A DNA stretch of 33,985 nt from a virus: the IMG/VR virus record IMGVR_UViG_3300048883_000043, positions 1 to 33,985 of that record. One strand, given 5' to 3'. How positions within the stretch are numbered: the first letter of the stretch is position 1; each line of letters begins with the position of its first letter. The notes beneath the pieces are model-generated. The model made no database searches and was not told where the DNA came from. It worked only from the letters and a program-made list of their open reading frames with translations. Positions 25,901 through 32,586 of the stretch are shown in pieces. Both the position numbers and the translations under genes were made by a program.

Positions 25901-26630
25901 CGTGCTCGGAGTAGATGCCTAGAGTGAAACCGGTGTGGTTGTTACCAGCCTCAGACTCAGCGAAGTCATACAGCAGGACTTCAGCCAGTTGTTTGGGGGA
26001 CATCTCCAGATAGGCGGACGCCTCCTGCTGAACCTCCACAGCGAACTGAGTGACATACCAGTAGGCAATCTCGGACAGCAGCGCCGGGTCGGCCTGCACC
26101 AACTGGGCTACGGTGTCGGTCCCTTGGAATGACGCCAACGTCTTCAGGTCGCCTGCCAAGCGGAGGCTGAGAACGGCTAGGCCCTCGCAGAGCCCTCCAC
26201 GCATGGACCTATTGGCCTGCGAAATCAACTGGAGGATCACAGGGTAGGGAGTACACCTGTTGTCCGTCACCTCAGAACATACCTGATCGTCCCCATACAG
26301 GCGACGAGCCATGTTTACCGTCAGGTCAGCGGGGGCCTCGCCGCCACCGAAGTTCTCAAAGGAGAAGGAATCAACCTCTGGTGTGAACGAAAGAGCGTGC
26401 CCAACTGGGGTGGGCTCCGGGGTGGGGCTATCTATGGGGGTGGTAGGGGGTGGGGGTATGGTGGTGGTAGACGGGGTAGGGCTATCTGGGGCCGTCGTAG
26501 GGGGGGTAGTAGTGGTCTCAACCACTGCTGGGAAGAGCGTAGTAGTACTAACTTCTTCTGAAACCCCGCCGGAAGAACACCCTGCAAAGAGGAGTGCCCC
26601 GGCAGTGAGTACCGCCGAGAAACGCCTCAC
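22974..26630 (-). CDS. Very large secreted lipoprotein: papain-like Cys peptidase-type domain, acidic Glu/Trp tract, PPC-like C-terminus
   Basis: 1218 aa, GTG start overlapping the upstream TGA (GTGA). Residues 1-17 are a signal peptide ending in the lipobox LFAGC (Cys18). Residues 19-75 are a Thr/Pro linker like those of actinobacterial lipoproteins. Residues about 95-300 hold a papain-like pattern: GGLCEGLAV (Cys148), GGHALTPYRV (His246) and YVYDSNWP (Asp266, Asn268), the Cys/His/Asp order of C39-like and related peptidases. Residues about 400-560 are acidic beta/helical. Residues about 560-880 are extremely Glu/Asp/Trp-rich. Residues about 900-1050 are Thr-rich. The end, with DPYIYLNYD, DDDGG, DSRIV and GWYRLTIEE, resembles a bacterial pre-peptidase C-terminal domain. 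Catalysis is inferred from motif order only. It could also be a surface adhesin or exclusion protein. It is flanked by phage genes on the same strand. Confidence 0.75.
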   Translation of the reverse strand: MRRFSAVLTAGALLFAGCSSGGVSEEVSTTTLFPAVVETTTTPPTTAPDSPTPSTTTIPPPPTTPIDSPTPEPTPVGHALSFTPEVDSFSFENFGGGEAPADLTVNMARRLYGDDQVCSEVTDNRCTPYPVILQLISQANRSMRGGLCEGLAVLSLRLAGDLKTLASFQGTDTVAQLVQADPALLSEIAYWYVTQFAVEVQQEASAYLEMSPKQLAEVLLYDFAESEAGNNHTGFTLGIYSEHGGHALTPYRVVQVQTGYRIYVYDSNWPTSERWIDVDEDGWVYALAATNPTEEASAWSGGTGTMELTPMSVRGGPFTCGFCPQEGTTKSGTLLTVAASGSKQMSLKIVTESGQRLGYYDGGFVNEIPGATYRYLISGPSTSDPVLVFLPPDVEAFTADVEEIDVPTPEEAVEEAPEEATQKFSLLVLNEEKSVQIEATVVEAPVEEVAVEEEAQSLLSFSEEAVEVAEIEEATVAIAIDALVVEVELNEGQQIELVFAEEVSTDEPEILELFIQDEQGEVLAEVGIDVSVYRVETTTPTVDAPDSPIPEPVIQPVQIEITYDEVLAEVVQEEEEIEAWVASDAEYFQAVAEDRLDEVLGETYVEEIEEIGDWEPLETDNDFDLVAVILSVDAEYWEDEQWEEVAYDEEWFEAEEEEFLEFFNEEIELEEVFEFVEEMGIDEYWEEEEWEEEEPFPTTWEEWEEEFLEVDEEEWEEEEWEEEFWLDTEEEWDDWEEEFWPEDAEWCDDCEEGPWEEDEEGLGWEEPELEEDPETYEEDPEEEEWPPEEPESPAETEEDPAPEPEEEEPEPEDSPETEGDPWEEPPVEEPEPSWDPYEGCRDTSACADAPGGYETWEDYDQANNPGYYEDWGEVPEGFVNWTGFTEAVESGEVSAEVAEGELPDFVLEEEIVVVYVAPVYVPTYTTTNAAVALQETISTSTSTAQTGTATAATESGILTHNSNDGHWHLDTTTATTVTTTHVDTTTVVARTGTDFVSCIFIDGTQSGCSTQRTWNDNETTATVGDPYTSASTTTATVNTEEGCAEGGWRGMGDWCIVQSQHRNDRDMIQFSLDEITSVRIDAETNLTRAQFGTANEAADPYIYLNYDTDSDEGDHSGDESEITVGNAIETDDDGGNDCGYTCVNPPSSAVDVDETPTITYCNTGGACSNGVPVIDNVSDQWDSRIVRTDMAVGDYVVQASVYNQTNSGWYRLTIEEVE
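24350..24750 (-). repeat. Low-complexity Glu/Trp tract within the lipoprotein gene
   Basis: The coding strand is nearly all purine-rich GAA/GAG and TGG codons (CTTCC/CCTCC runs on the plus strand). It encodes blocks such as EEEWEEEEWEEEFW and WEEWEEEF with irregular spacing, plus a CDDC pair. The tract is not a perfect tandem array. Slippage-prone triplets could change its length between strains. Confidence 0.7.
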
Positions 26631-27055
26631 TGTCGTTGCTTACGCCTATTCTGATACCAGAATAGCAAGCCCAGTATTACTAGGATACCCATAGCCACTA
26701 GGATTGCCGTCAGAGAGCCACCGGGGGCGTCTGCGGGGCTCAGAGACCAGTTCTTGGCTCCCCCTCCCAGAAGGTCCCCCTCGGCCTTCAGATCGGCTAC
26801 AGCGGCCTCTAACTGGTCAACCTGATACTGGAGGGCAGCCTCATCCGAAGACGAGTCCCACAGGAAGCCGAAGGCCCCTGTGATAGCAGCCGGTAAGCCC
26901 AGCACATAGGCGATGTTGTCCTTGGCCTTCTCAAGCAAGGACTGTGTTGACTTTAACTGTTTACCTACTGATGCCTTGGGTGAGGAGCCGGGGAGGTCTT
27001 TGAGAACCTCGTCAATCTTTTGTTTAGCGCTTTGTAGGGATTCTTGGTGGCCCAT
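26627..27055 (-). CDS. 142-aa membrane protein preceding the lipoprotein
   Basis: Residues 1-47 are a charged helix. A hydrophobic stretch lies at 48-65 (IAYVLGLPAAITGAFGFL), a coiled-coil-like segment at 70-93, then a strong membrane helix at 113-134 (GSLTAILVAMGILVILGLLF) followed by a basic tail RRKQRQ. The stop shares GTGA with the lipoprotein start, so the two are translated together. The topology suggests an inner-membrane partner of the lipoprotein, or a holin-like or fibre-associated protein. No family is recognised. Confidence 0.65.
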   Translation of the reverse strand: MGHQESLQSAKQKIDEVLKDLPGSSPKASVGKQLKSTQSLLEKAKDNIAYVLGLPAAITGAFGFLWDSSSDEAALQYQVDQLEAAVADLKAEGDLLGGGAKNWSLSPADAPGGSLTAILVAMGILVILGLLFWYQNRRKQRQ

Positions 27056-27086
27056 CGGGCACCCCCTTCAAATGCTATGTAGGACC

Positions 27087-27590
27087 CTATTCTACCTCAA
27101 CCCATGAGGTCGTGTCTTCGTCCCAGTCGTATGACTTGCCGTCGTTGGGATACGGGGTAGGTGCTTCCCAGCGACCGCCGTCGGCGTCCCACACCCAAGA
27201 CGGGAACGGGCTAGGTGGCGTCACCCATGAGGTCGTCTCCTCATCCCAGAGGTAGCCATCGTTTGTGTTGGGGGTGGGCGGCTCCCACTCAAAGTCCTCA
27301 TTCAACACCCATGAGGCGTAAGGGTGTGGTGGAGAAAATCTGTCACCAACAGGGTCGTACACACAACCGGGACTTGCGTAGTTCTCTCGCAGCGGAGTTC
27401 CCCCATCGGGCAGCCGATGTGAGGGGTCCACATGAACACCATTGCTGGTGTTGAACGAAGTCTGAATCCAAGTGCCGCCGAACCCAAGATCGTCGGCTAG
27501 GAACTCCTGTCCACGGTGTTCGTTATCGTCGCCAACAACAAGCACTCTGATAACAATGTTGCTTTCATCGACTTCTGCGAAATGTGCCAT
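27087..27590 (-). CDS. Marine-phage MAHFAEVD-type protein with Trp-rich tandem repeat
   Basis: 167 aa from the ATG at 27588-27590, 13 bases past the upstream stop. An in-frame ATG 33 bases earlier would overlap it. The N-terminus MAHFAEVDESNIVIRVLVV, then LGFGGTWIQTSFNTSNGVH, NYASPGCVYD and FSPPHPYASWVLNEDFEW, is a family often found among cyanophage and other marine-phage structural genes. The C-terminal 75 residues hold two copies of a unit built as SWV...W.PPTPN.NDG..WDE.T.SWV, probably glycan- or fibre-contact modules. It lies at the end of the fibre module, so a distal fibre or accessory virion role is likely. Confidence 0.75.
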   Translation of the reverse strand: MAHFAEVDESNIVIRVLVVGDDNEHRGQEFLADDLGFGGTWIQTSFNTSNGVHVDPSHRLPDGGTPLRENYASPGCVYDPVGDRFSPPHPYASWVLNEDFEWEPPTPNTNDGYLWDEETTSWVTPPSPFPSWVWDADGGRWEAPTPYPNDGKSYDWDEDTTSWVEVE

Positions 27591-27603
27591 CAGAGCGCCA
27601 TCC

Positions 27604-28797
27604 TTAGTTCGGTATCCGAACAATAACTATGCCGCTGCCGCCGGTCATATTGCTGCCTATCTGAGAACCAGCGCCGCCGCCCGTATTCGCAGTCCCGTTT
27701 GTGCCTTCCGTCAGCGCCGCATACCTACTGCCGTTGCCACCGCCGCCATTCCCCAACGCCTGATACTCTGTTGTTCCGTGGAGGTTCCAGTTTGAGCCAC
27801 CACCGCCGCCACCGTATTCGTCGGTCGTTCCATCGAAGTAAGTGTTGTCTTGTCCGTCACCGCCAGACCCACCGTGCAAGTTGTTCAGGTTGGCCGAGCA
27901 GGAGCCACCTAGGGATGTAGAACCACCACCGCCGCCACCGCCTGCGAAGTTATAGTAATACCCGTTGCAACCGGTGTGACCCTGATAGCCGCCCTCGCCG
28001 TAACCGGACCTGCCGTTGCCGCCGCCATAGGCACCGAATCGGTATCCGCTTCCACCACCGCCGGAGCCACCATACGCTGAGCCGTGTCTCCCGCTACTGG
28101 AAGCGTTGGTACCCCCGCCTCCACCAGCGCTAGTCTGCCCCGTGAATGTGGTGGAACTACCACTGCCGGAACCAGTTCCCCCTGCACCGATGCCGATTGA
28201 GAATGTTCCCGTACCTGTGGTGAATCCAGTAACCACATTTACGCCACCGCCACCACCGGCACCGGGTGCCTCCCCTGAGCCGCTTGATGTGTTGATGGCC
28301 GATGAGCCACCGCCGCCTGCGACTATCATCACATCGGCAGCCGCACTAGCCGGGTTGGATACGATGGTGATTGAACCGCTACCGGTGAACTTGTACGACT
28401 TGTACCCGCTGTAAGACGTAACAGTCGCTCCAGACGATGTAACAATCATCACGTTGGTAGTCGTCAGGTTCGGAGCGTTACTTACCGCACCAGCACCCTT
28501 CTCGTTGATTGCCGATACCCGATAGTCGTATCGGGTATTGGCCGTCAACCCTGTATCGCTGTAAGTGGTGCCGGTTGAACTGGTGTCAGCCACCTCCGTT
28601 GACCAAGACCCACCACTATTGGTGCTTATTTCGATCTTGTAGCCAGAAATGATGCCACCACCCGTGTCGGATGGTGCCGACCAAGACAGGTTGATGTCTT
28701 CGTTAGAGTTTGACCCCGCTGACAGCGACAGGGTGCCCGGTGCGCCGGGAACCTTGATGCCGCCCTGACCGGCGACTACAGAGAGAAACATGGACAT
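27604..28797 (-). CDS. Tail fibre: fibronectin type III plus glycine-rich domain
   Basis: 397 aa. Residues about 16-110 form an FN3 domain (PGTLSLSAGSN, INLSWSAPSDTGG, GYKIEISTNSGG, YDYRVSAINEKGAGAVS). Residues 115-160 lead into a Gly-rich beta region to the end, with VMIVAGGGGS, GGGGGVNVVTGF and GSGIVIVRIPN. This 'mivAGGGg...GsGivivri' frame is that of glycine-rich phage tips, where polyGly sandwich loops carry receptor-binding variation. The gene follows an Mtd_N-type fibre gene, the same order as the second Gly-rich gene at 31705-32586. Confidence 0.8.
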   Translation of the reverse strand: MSMFLSVVAGQGGIKVPGAPGTLSLSAGSNSNEDINLSWSAPSDTGGGIISGYKIEISTNSGGSWSTEVADTSSTGTTYSDTGLTANTRYDYRVSAINEKGAGAVSNAPNLTTTNVMIVTSSGATVTSYSGYKSYKFTGSGSITIVSNPASAAADVMIVAGGGGSSAINTSSGSGEAPGAGGGGGVNVVTGFTTGTGTFSIGIGAGGTGSGSGSSTTFTGQTSAGGGGGTNASSSGRHGSAYGGSGGGGSGYRFGAYGGGNGRSGYGEGGYQGHTGCNGYYYNFAGGGGGGGSTSLGGSCSANLNNLHGGSGGDGQDNTYFDGTTDEYGGGGGGSNWNLHGTTEYQALGNGGGGNGSRYAALTEGTNGTANTGGGAGSQIGSNMTGGSGIVIVRIPN

Positions 28798-28801
28798 CGG
28801 G

Positions 28802-29716
28802 CTAACCGATGTTTCCGATTAGCGCCCATGTGTTAGTGCCGGTTTTGACAGCCGCAACAGTTGTATACCGGTCGCCGCAAGTCAACGTACCGTCCTTAGA
28901 AGAAAGTTCCGTGACCCCTGTACCGGCAACGAACGTGAGCGTTCCCGTACCGTACCGTTCGTAATAGATAGTCGTACCGACCGCAAAAGCCTGAGCGGAG
29001 TTCTGCGGCAAAGTAACCACCGCCGTACCCGTTGTCCGAACATACTTGTTCTCATCTCCGACAGCAGGAGCGATAGCATCGGCGTCTGTGGTGACATTCA
29101 GTTGGTTAGTGGTGGTGCCGGTCACCGTCAGGTTCCCGGAAACCGTCAGCCCGGTCAAGTTGCCAACAGAAGTGATAGCCGACTGGGCGGCACCGGTGAC
29201 GGTCGCTGCCGTGCCGGAAGCGTTACCGGTGACATTGCCAGTCAAAGGACCAGCGAAAGCAGTCGCCGTCAACGTCCCAGTACCAGCGTTGTAGGTGGCC
29301 CCGGCATCAGTCTTCGGGGCCAGATCACCGGTAGCCGACTCAAACAGGCCCACGAAACAAGTTGTATCGGTAGTATCAGCAACGGTAATGGCAGTGTGGG
29401 TCATCGTCGCCCACTGGAGCCCTGTGCTCTGGCCTGAGGCGGCAGTCAGTACCTGACCGTTAGAGCCCACCGTTAGTTTGGCTACAGTGTCGGCGGCTGT
29501 GGCAGCAATGATGTCGCCCTTGGCATCAACCACTGTATTGCTGATAGCAGTACTAGGCAGTGACGAGTAGCCTAGGGAGGTCCATGCGGTTGACCCATCA
29601 CCGATCTTGTATTTATCGGTATCAGTTTCGATAACCAACTCGCCAACGGCAAGGGTTGGGTTGGCCGAGGTCCACGCTGCTGCGGTACCTCGTCTTAGTT
29701 GAATCTGTACGGCCAT
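28802..29716 (-). CDS. Mtd_N-type tail fibre protein
   Basis: 304 aa. The first 55 residues, with MAVQIQLRRGTAAAWTSANP and ETDTDKYKIGDGSTAWTSLG, match the N-terminal domain of major tropism determinants and related fibres, which anchor trimers to the tail. The rest is Thr/Ala/Gly-rich beta repeat (GPLTGNVTGNASGTAATVTG, VTGTTTNQLNV), typical of fibre shafts, then a C-terminal strand set with FVAGTGVTELSS. About 48 of the first 55 residues match the paralogue at 32586-33407. The C-terminal halves differ, as is common for receptor-binding parts. Confidence 0.8.
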   Translation of the reverse strand: MAVQIQLRRGTAAAWTSANPTLAVGELVIETDTDKYKIGDGSTAWTSLGYSSLPSTAISNTVVDAKGDIIAATAADTVAKLTVGSNGQVLTAASGQSTGLQWATMTHTAITVADTTDTTCFVGLFESATGDLAPKTDAGATYNAGTGTLTATAFAGPLTGNVTGNASGTAATVTGAAQSAITSVGNLTGLTVSGNLTVTGTTTNQLNVTTDADAIAPAVGDENKYVRTTGTAVVTLPQNSAQAFAVGTTIYYERYGTGTLTFVAGTGVTELSSKDGTLTCGDRYTTVAAVKTGTNTWALIGNIG

Positions 29717-29725
29717 TATTTACTC

Positions 29726-30013
29726 CTATTCGGGCGGTGTGGGCCAGTCTGGTAACGTCGAAACCTTGTCGGACTGGGCCGGGTAGTCCCGAAGAGCCTG
29801 ACGGTAGGTAGCCCATTCGGCCACCTTCTCTGCGGTCAATGGCGTATCAGCGCCCTGCGTCCAGTCGGAGCCACGCAACTGGCCGTCACGCTGACTCCTA
29901 ACATGACGCAGGTCCAGATCGGCAGTCTCACCCCGTGCGGCCATCTCGTCCAGTTCGGACTGGCTGAGTTCTATGTACTCACCGTTCACAACCTTGTATC
30001 TTGGTTCTGCCAT
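29726..30013 (-). CDS. Tail-fibre assembly chaperone
   Basis: 95 aa. VRSQRDGQLRGSDWTQGAD followed by WATYRQALRDYPAQ and the final DWPTPP matches the phage tail assembly chaperone pattern 'R..RD.lL..sDWTq...w..YRqaLRd.p......WP..P'. Such proteins help fold or attach fibres and are encoded next to them. The start overlaps the upstream stop (TAATG). The related gene at 33417-33815 holds the same position before the other Mtd_N fibre. Confidence 0.85.
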   Translation of the reverse strand: MAEPRYKVVNGEYIELSQSELDEMAARGETADLDLRHVRSQRDGQLRGSDWTQGADTPLTAEKVAEWATYRQALRDYPAQSDKVSTLPDWPTPPE

Positions 30014-30552
30014 TATGCCGCTCCGTTGATTCCGTAGATTGTCAGGCTTGAATACTGAACAAAGTTGTCGGTACCCACAAACATATTGATTCGATCTATC
30101 GCCGCTGTGCTACTCCAAACACCTGCCGTTACTTTGATACCACCCTTATGTTCAGCGGCATCATTGTCGGGAGTTGAAGAAAGCAATAAGCATTGTTTCA
30201 TGTGAGTGGTGTTTGAGTAGTTGTAAATCCACATCTCAAAACTAGAAAACGTGTCTGCCAAACAACTAGCGGCGGCACACTCAATGTCATCAAACGAATC
30301 CACCCCATTCTGTTTGTAGCCAGTAGGAGTAACATTGCCGCCACCGCTGTAAATGTGAACTGTGTCGTAGTTGGTGCCGGTGTCGCCATTGAACCGTATT
30401 TCAGCGTTCGTTCTTGTAGTGGCAGCCTTGTCTGACCTGAGGCTTCCCATCAGATACAAATGATCGTAACTACTGGAAATACTCGTCACATCTATCATGG
30501 TCGCGCTACCTGCGCCCAACTCTGTGTGGTTTACCACATTCCAAACTGCCAT
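30013..30552 (-). CDS. Small beta-sandwich-like fibre protein, copy 4
   Basis: 179 aa. It holds SSYDHLYLMGSLRSDKA, EIRFNGDTGTNYDTVHIYSG, WIYNYSNTTHMKQCLLLSST and, at the end, YSSLTIYGINGA. This 'hL.l..s.R...iR.N.DtgtNY...i...G....lTlYGI' layout is shared with the two genes upstream and the partial gene at the right edge. The order of beta strands suggests a jelly roll. No catalytic residues are visible. The probable role is a fibre tip or carbohydrate-binding module. TAATG couplings join it on both sides. Confidence 0.7.
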   Translation of the reverse strand: MAVWNVVNHTELGAGSATMIDVTSISSSYDHLYLMGSLRSDKAATTRTNAEIRFNGDTGTNYDTVHIYSGGGNVTPTGYKQNGVDSFDDIECAAASCLADTFSSFEMWIYNYSNTTHMKQCLLLSSTPDNDAAEHKGGIKVTAGVWSSTAAIDRINMFVGTDNFVQYSSLTIYGINGAA

Positions 30553-31097
30553 TATGAACTCTTTATCCCGTAGAGGGTAATCGTAGACCCACGCACCGTG
30601 GGGTAAGGGTCCGTCGCTGTTTCCAGATCCATCTGTATTGTGATAGAGGTAACAGCCGCCGTGTTATCCCACACTTGTACCGTTCTGTCACAGTTCCCAT
30701 AAGTAGGAGGCGAGTTCAGAGGTGCAAACCAGTCTGAGGAAACTGTTGTGTTCTTGTTGGCGTTCAAGTAATCGTAGATAGTGATTCTTCCATACCCATA
30801 CTGTGCCGCTGCTCCATATTTCAGGCTTGGAGTGTAGTTCTCAAAGGAAAAGCATTTGGTATTTCCCACATAACTCTGACCGTAAAGATTGCCACCAGAG
30901 GCGTGTATGCGTCGCTCACTGTAGTTGGTGCCAGTGTCAGCGTTCAGAAGCATTTGCGTGTAGGTGGTTGAGTTTGTACGACCACCTCTCATAGAGACAA
31001 TCAACTCCAAGTGTTCATACCCTGCAATGGAACTGAATGTAGCCACCAGCGCATTTGCTTCTAGGTTGATCGTTTCGATTGCCTCAATGATTGCCAT
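30552..31097 (-). CDS. Small beta-sandwich-like fibre protein, copy 3
   Basis: 181 aa from the ATG at 31095-31097, which overlaps the upstream TAA (TAATG); a start 30 bases earlier would run into the neighbouring gene. It shares with its neighbours YEHLELIVSMRGGRTNST, LLNADTGTNYSERRIHASGG, ITIYDYLNANKNTTVSSDWF and TITLYGIKSS. It is a divergent paralogue from tandem duplication. Amino-acid similarity is clear in the N-terminal and C-terminal motifs, weaker in the middle, where binding loops would lie. Confidence 0.7.
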   Translation of the reverse strand: MAIIEAIETINLEANALVATFSSIAGYEHLELIVSMRGGRTNSTTYTQMLLNADTGTNYSERRIHASGGNLYGQSYVGNTKCFSFENYTPSLKYGAAAQYGYGRITIYDYLNANKNTTVSSDWFAPLNSPPTYGNCDRTVQVWDNTAAVTSITIQMDLETATDPYPTVRGSTITLYGIKSS

Positions 31098-31708
31098 TAG
31101 GCCACCATCCTTGGGAGAACGCCCCACAAATCGAAACGGCTATTGGCAATAAAGTTGTAAGTGCCACTAGTATCCGCATAGATCTGTATTTTGTTGATGG
31201 CTGCGGTTTCTGTCCACACAACCCCCGATCCCGTCACTGTTTGATATGAAGCATTAGATGTCGCATTGGCATGATGAGTGAAAACGTTTTTCCATTTACC
31301 AGAGTTGATGTCGGAAATACGAGTGGTGCTTCCACCAAACTCGGTAGCGCCGACACCAGTAGAAACAGCATCCCCTATGTAAGCACCTGTGTATCCCGCA
31401 TACCACTGTGCATGAGCGTCACCTGAACCGCTGTCGTAATACTTTTCGAACGGATAATTCGTAGAAGCATCATCATTGAAACGAGCCAAAATGTTGTATG
31501 CCGCTGAAGCACTCGGATAGTCATTATTGGCGTTGGTGATTATGACGAGATCCATGTATTGCGACCACTCGTTCGCACCAGTGGAGGAAGTCCAAGTAAC
31601 GCTGTTGGCGTCACCTGTCAGAACGTCTGTTTGTAAAGCGACCCATGCCTCCGAATCGGTGAGAACACCATCTACGATGTATGCGGGATCGGCGGTGTTT
31701 ATCGTCAT
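31097..31708 (-). CDS. Small beta-sandwich-like fibre protein, copy 2
   Basis: 203 aa, the longest of the family. QYMDLVIITNANNDYPSASA, ILARFNDDASTNYPFEKYYD and the closing SRFDLWGVLPR correspond to 'hL.l', 'R.N.D...NY' and 'S..tLyGi' in the other copies. Its start shares ATGA with the stop of the Gly-rich gene. It is more diverged than copies 3 and 4, so it may recognise another ligand. Receptor binding is inferred from module position. Confidence 0.65.
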   Translation of the reverse strand: MTINTADPAYIVDGVLTDSEAWVALQTDVLTGDANSVTWTSSTGANEWSQYMDLVIITNANNDYPSASAAYNILARFNDDASTNYPFEKYYDSGSGDAHAQWYAGYTGAYIGDAVSTGVGATEFGGSTTRISDINSGKWKNVFTHHANATSNASYQTVTGSGVVWTETAAINKIQIYADTSGTYNFIANSRFDLWGVLPRMVA

Positions 31709-32586
31709 ACTGTCACCTCGTATCGGATAATCACAATGCCCTCAGAGCCGCCGCCCGAAGGGTCGGAGGCAGACGCACCGCCGCCTCTGGCCCCGCCGCC
31801 GCCTGACCCCGTGTTGGGAACGGCGTCCTTGCCTTCGTTGCCGTCATTCGATCCATCGCCACCGATGCTAGAACCACCCGCACCCTTGATGCCGCCAGTA
31901 CCACCTCCTCCGCCGCCACCGCCACCGTAGGTGACAGTCGCAGCGGTGATACCCATTTGTGCCTGTCCGATGCCACCAGCACCGCCCGTGCCAGCCGATG
32001 CGCTTGTCCCAGCGGCACCGACACCGCCTTCGCCACCTCCACCACCACCGCCGTTGTTCGATCCCGTGCCACCACCAGCGCCACCTGCCGACCCACCGCC
32101 CGTAGCCGAACCGCCCGCACCTGCGCCCGCTCCACGGCTACCGCCACCGCCACCACCTGAAGCGCCAGCGCCACCCGCTACCGAGTGGTGGGCACCGTAA
32201 CCGCCACCAGCAGAAGTGGTACCCAACGCGACACTGGTGCCGCCTACGTTGCCGTCCACCCCTGAGGTCACCGCAGCACCGCCAGCATTTACGGTAACCG
32301 TGTAAGTGCCAGCGCTCACGGCATAACCCGTTCCCGTAGCGACTTCTCCCGCTCCGCCTCCACCACCAGCGTTGCCGCCGCCAGAACCACCCGCTCCGAC
32401 GATCAGCCAGTCCACATCAGCCGTACCAGCAGATACAACGAAGTCGCCTGAACCACGGAACGCATGAACACGGTACGTCGTACCAGAATCAACGTACTGC
32501 GTGATGATCCCACCAAACGCCGTAAAGACAGCACCGCCAGCACCGGCAGCGGCCATCAACCCGAACTTAGCGGAACCTACAGGCAT
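31705..32586 (-). CDS. Glycine-rich tail tip/adhesin
   Basis: 293 aa. The first 70 residues are beta (YRVHAFRGSGDFVVSAGTAD) and the rest is dominated by Gly/Ala runs (GGGGGGSRGAGAGAGG, YGGGGGGGGGTGG), ending GGSEGIVIIRYEV. The frame and final 'GivIiRy.v' match the Gly-rich fibre domain also seen at 27604-28797. PolyGly sandwich folds often form phage adhesin tips. The DNA is a long GGN run, so replication slippage could vary loop lengths. TAATG joins it to the Mtd_N gene upstream. Confidence 0.75.
   Translation of the reverse strand: MPVGSAKFGLMAAAGAGGAVFTAFGGIITQYVDSGTTYRVHAFRGSGDFVVSAGTADVDWLIVGAGGSGGGNAGGGGGAGEVATGTGYAVSAGTYTVTVNAGGAAVTSGVDGNVGGTSVALGTTSAGGGYGAHHSVAGGAGASGGGGGGSRGAGAGAGGSATGGGSAGGAGGGTGSNNGGGGGGGEGGVGAAGTSASAGTGGAGGIGQAQMGITAATVTYGGGGGGGGGTGGIKGAGGSSIGGDGSNDGNEGKDAVPNTGSGGGGARGGGASASDPSGGGSEGIVIIRYEVTV

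Noticed and set aside
22974-27055. Spanin pair (inner-membrane protein overlapping a lipoprotein gene)
   Set aside because: The lipoprotein is about ten times the size of an outer spanin, carries enzyme-like and PPC-like domains, and the host signals point to Actinobacteria, which do not need spanins of that kind.
31736-32200. Plus-strand Pro-rich and Ala/Arg-rich frames opposite the Gly-rich fibre gene
   Set aside because: They are mirror products of GGN codons on the coding strand, with no ribosome sites and no recognisable domains. The same applies to other plus-strand frames in the window.
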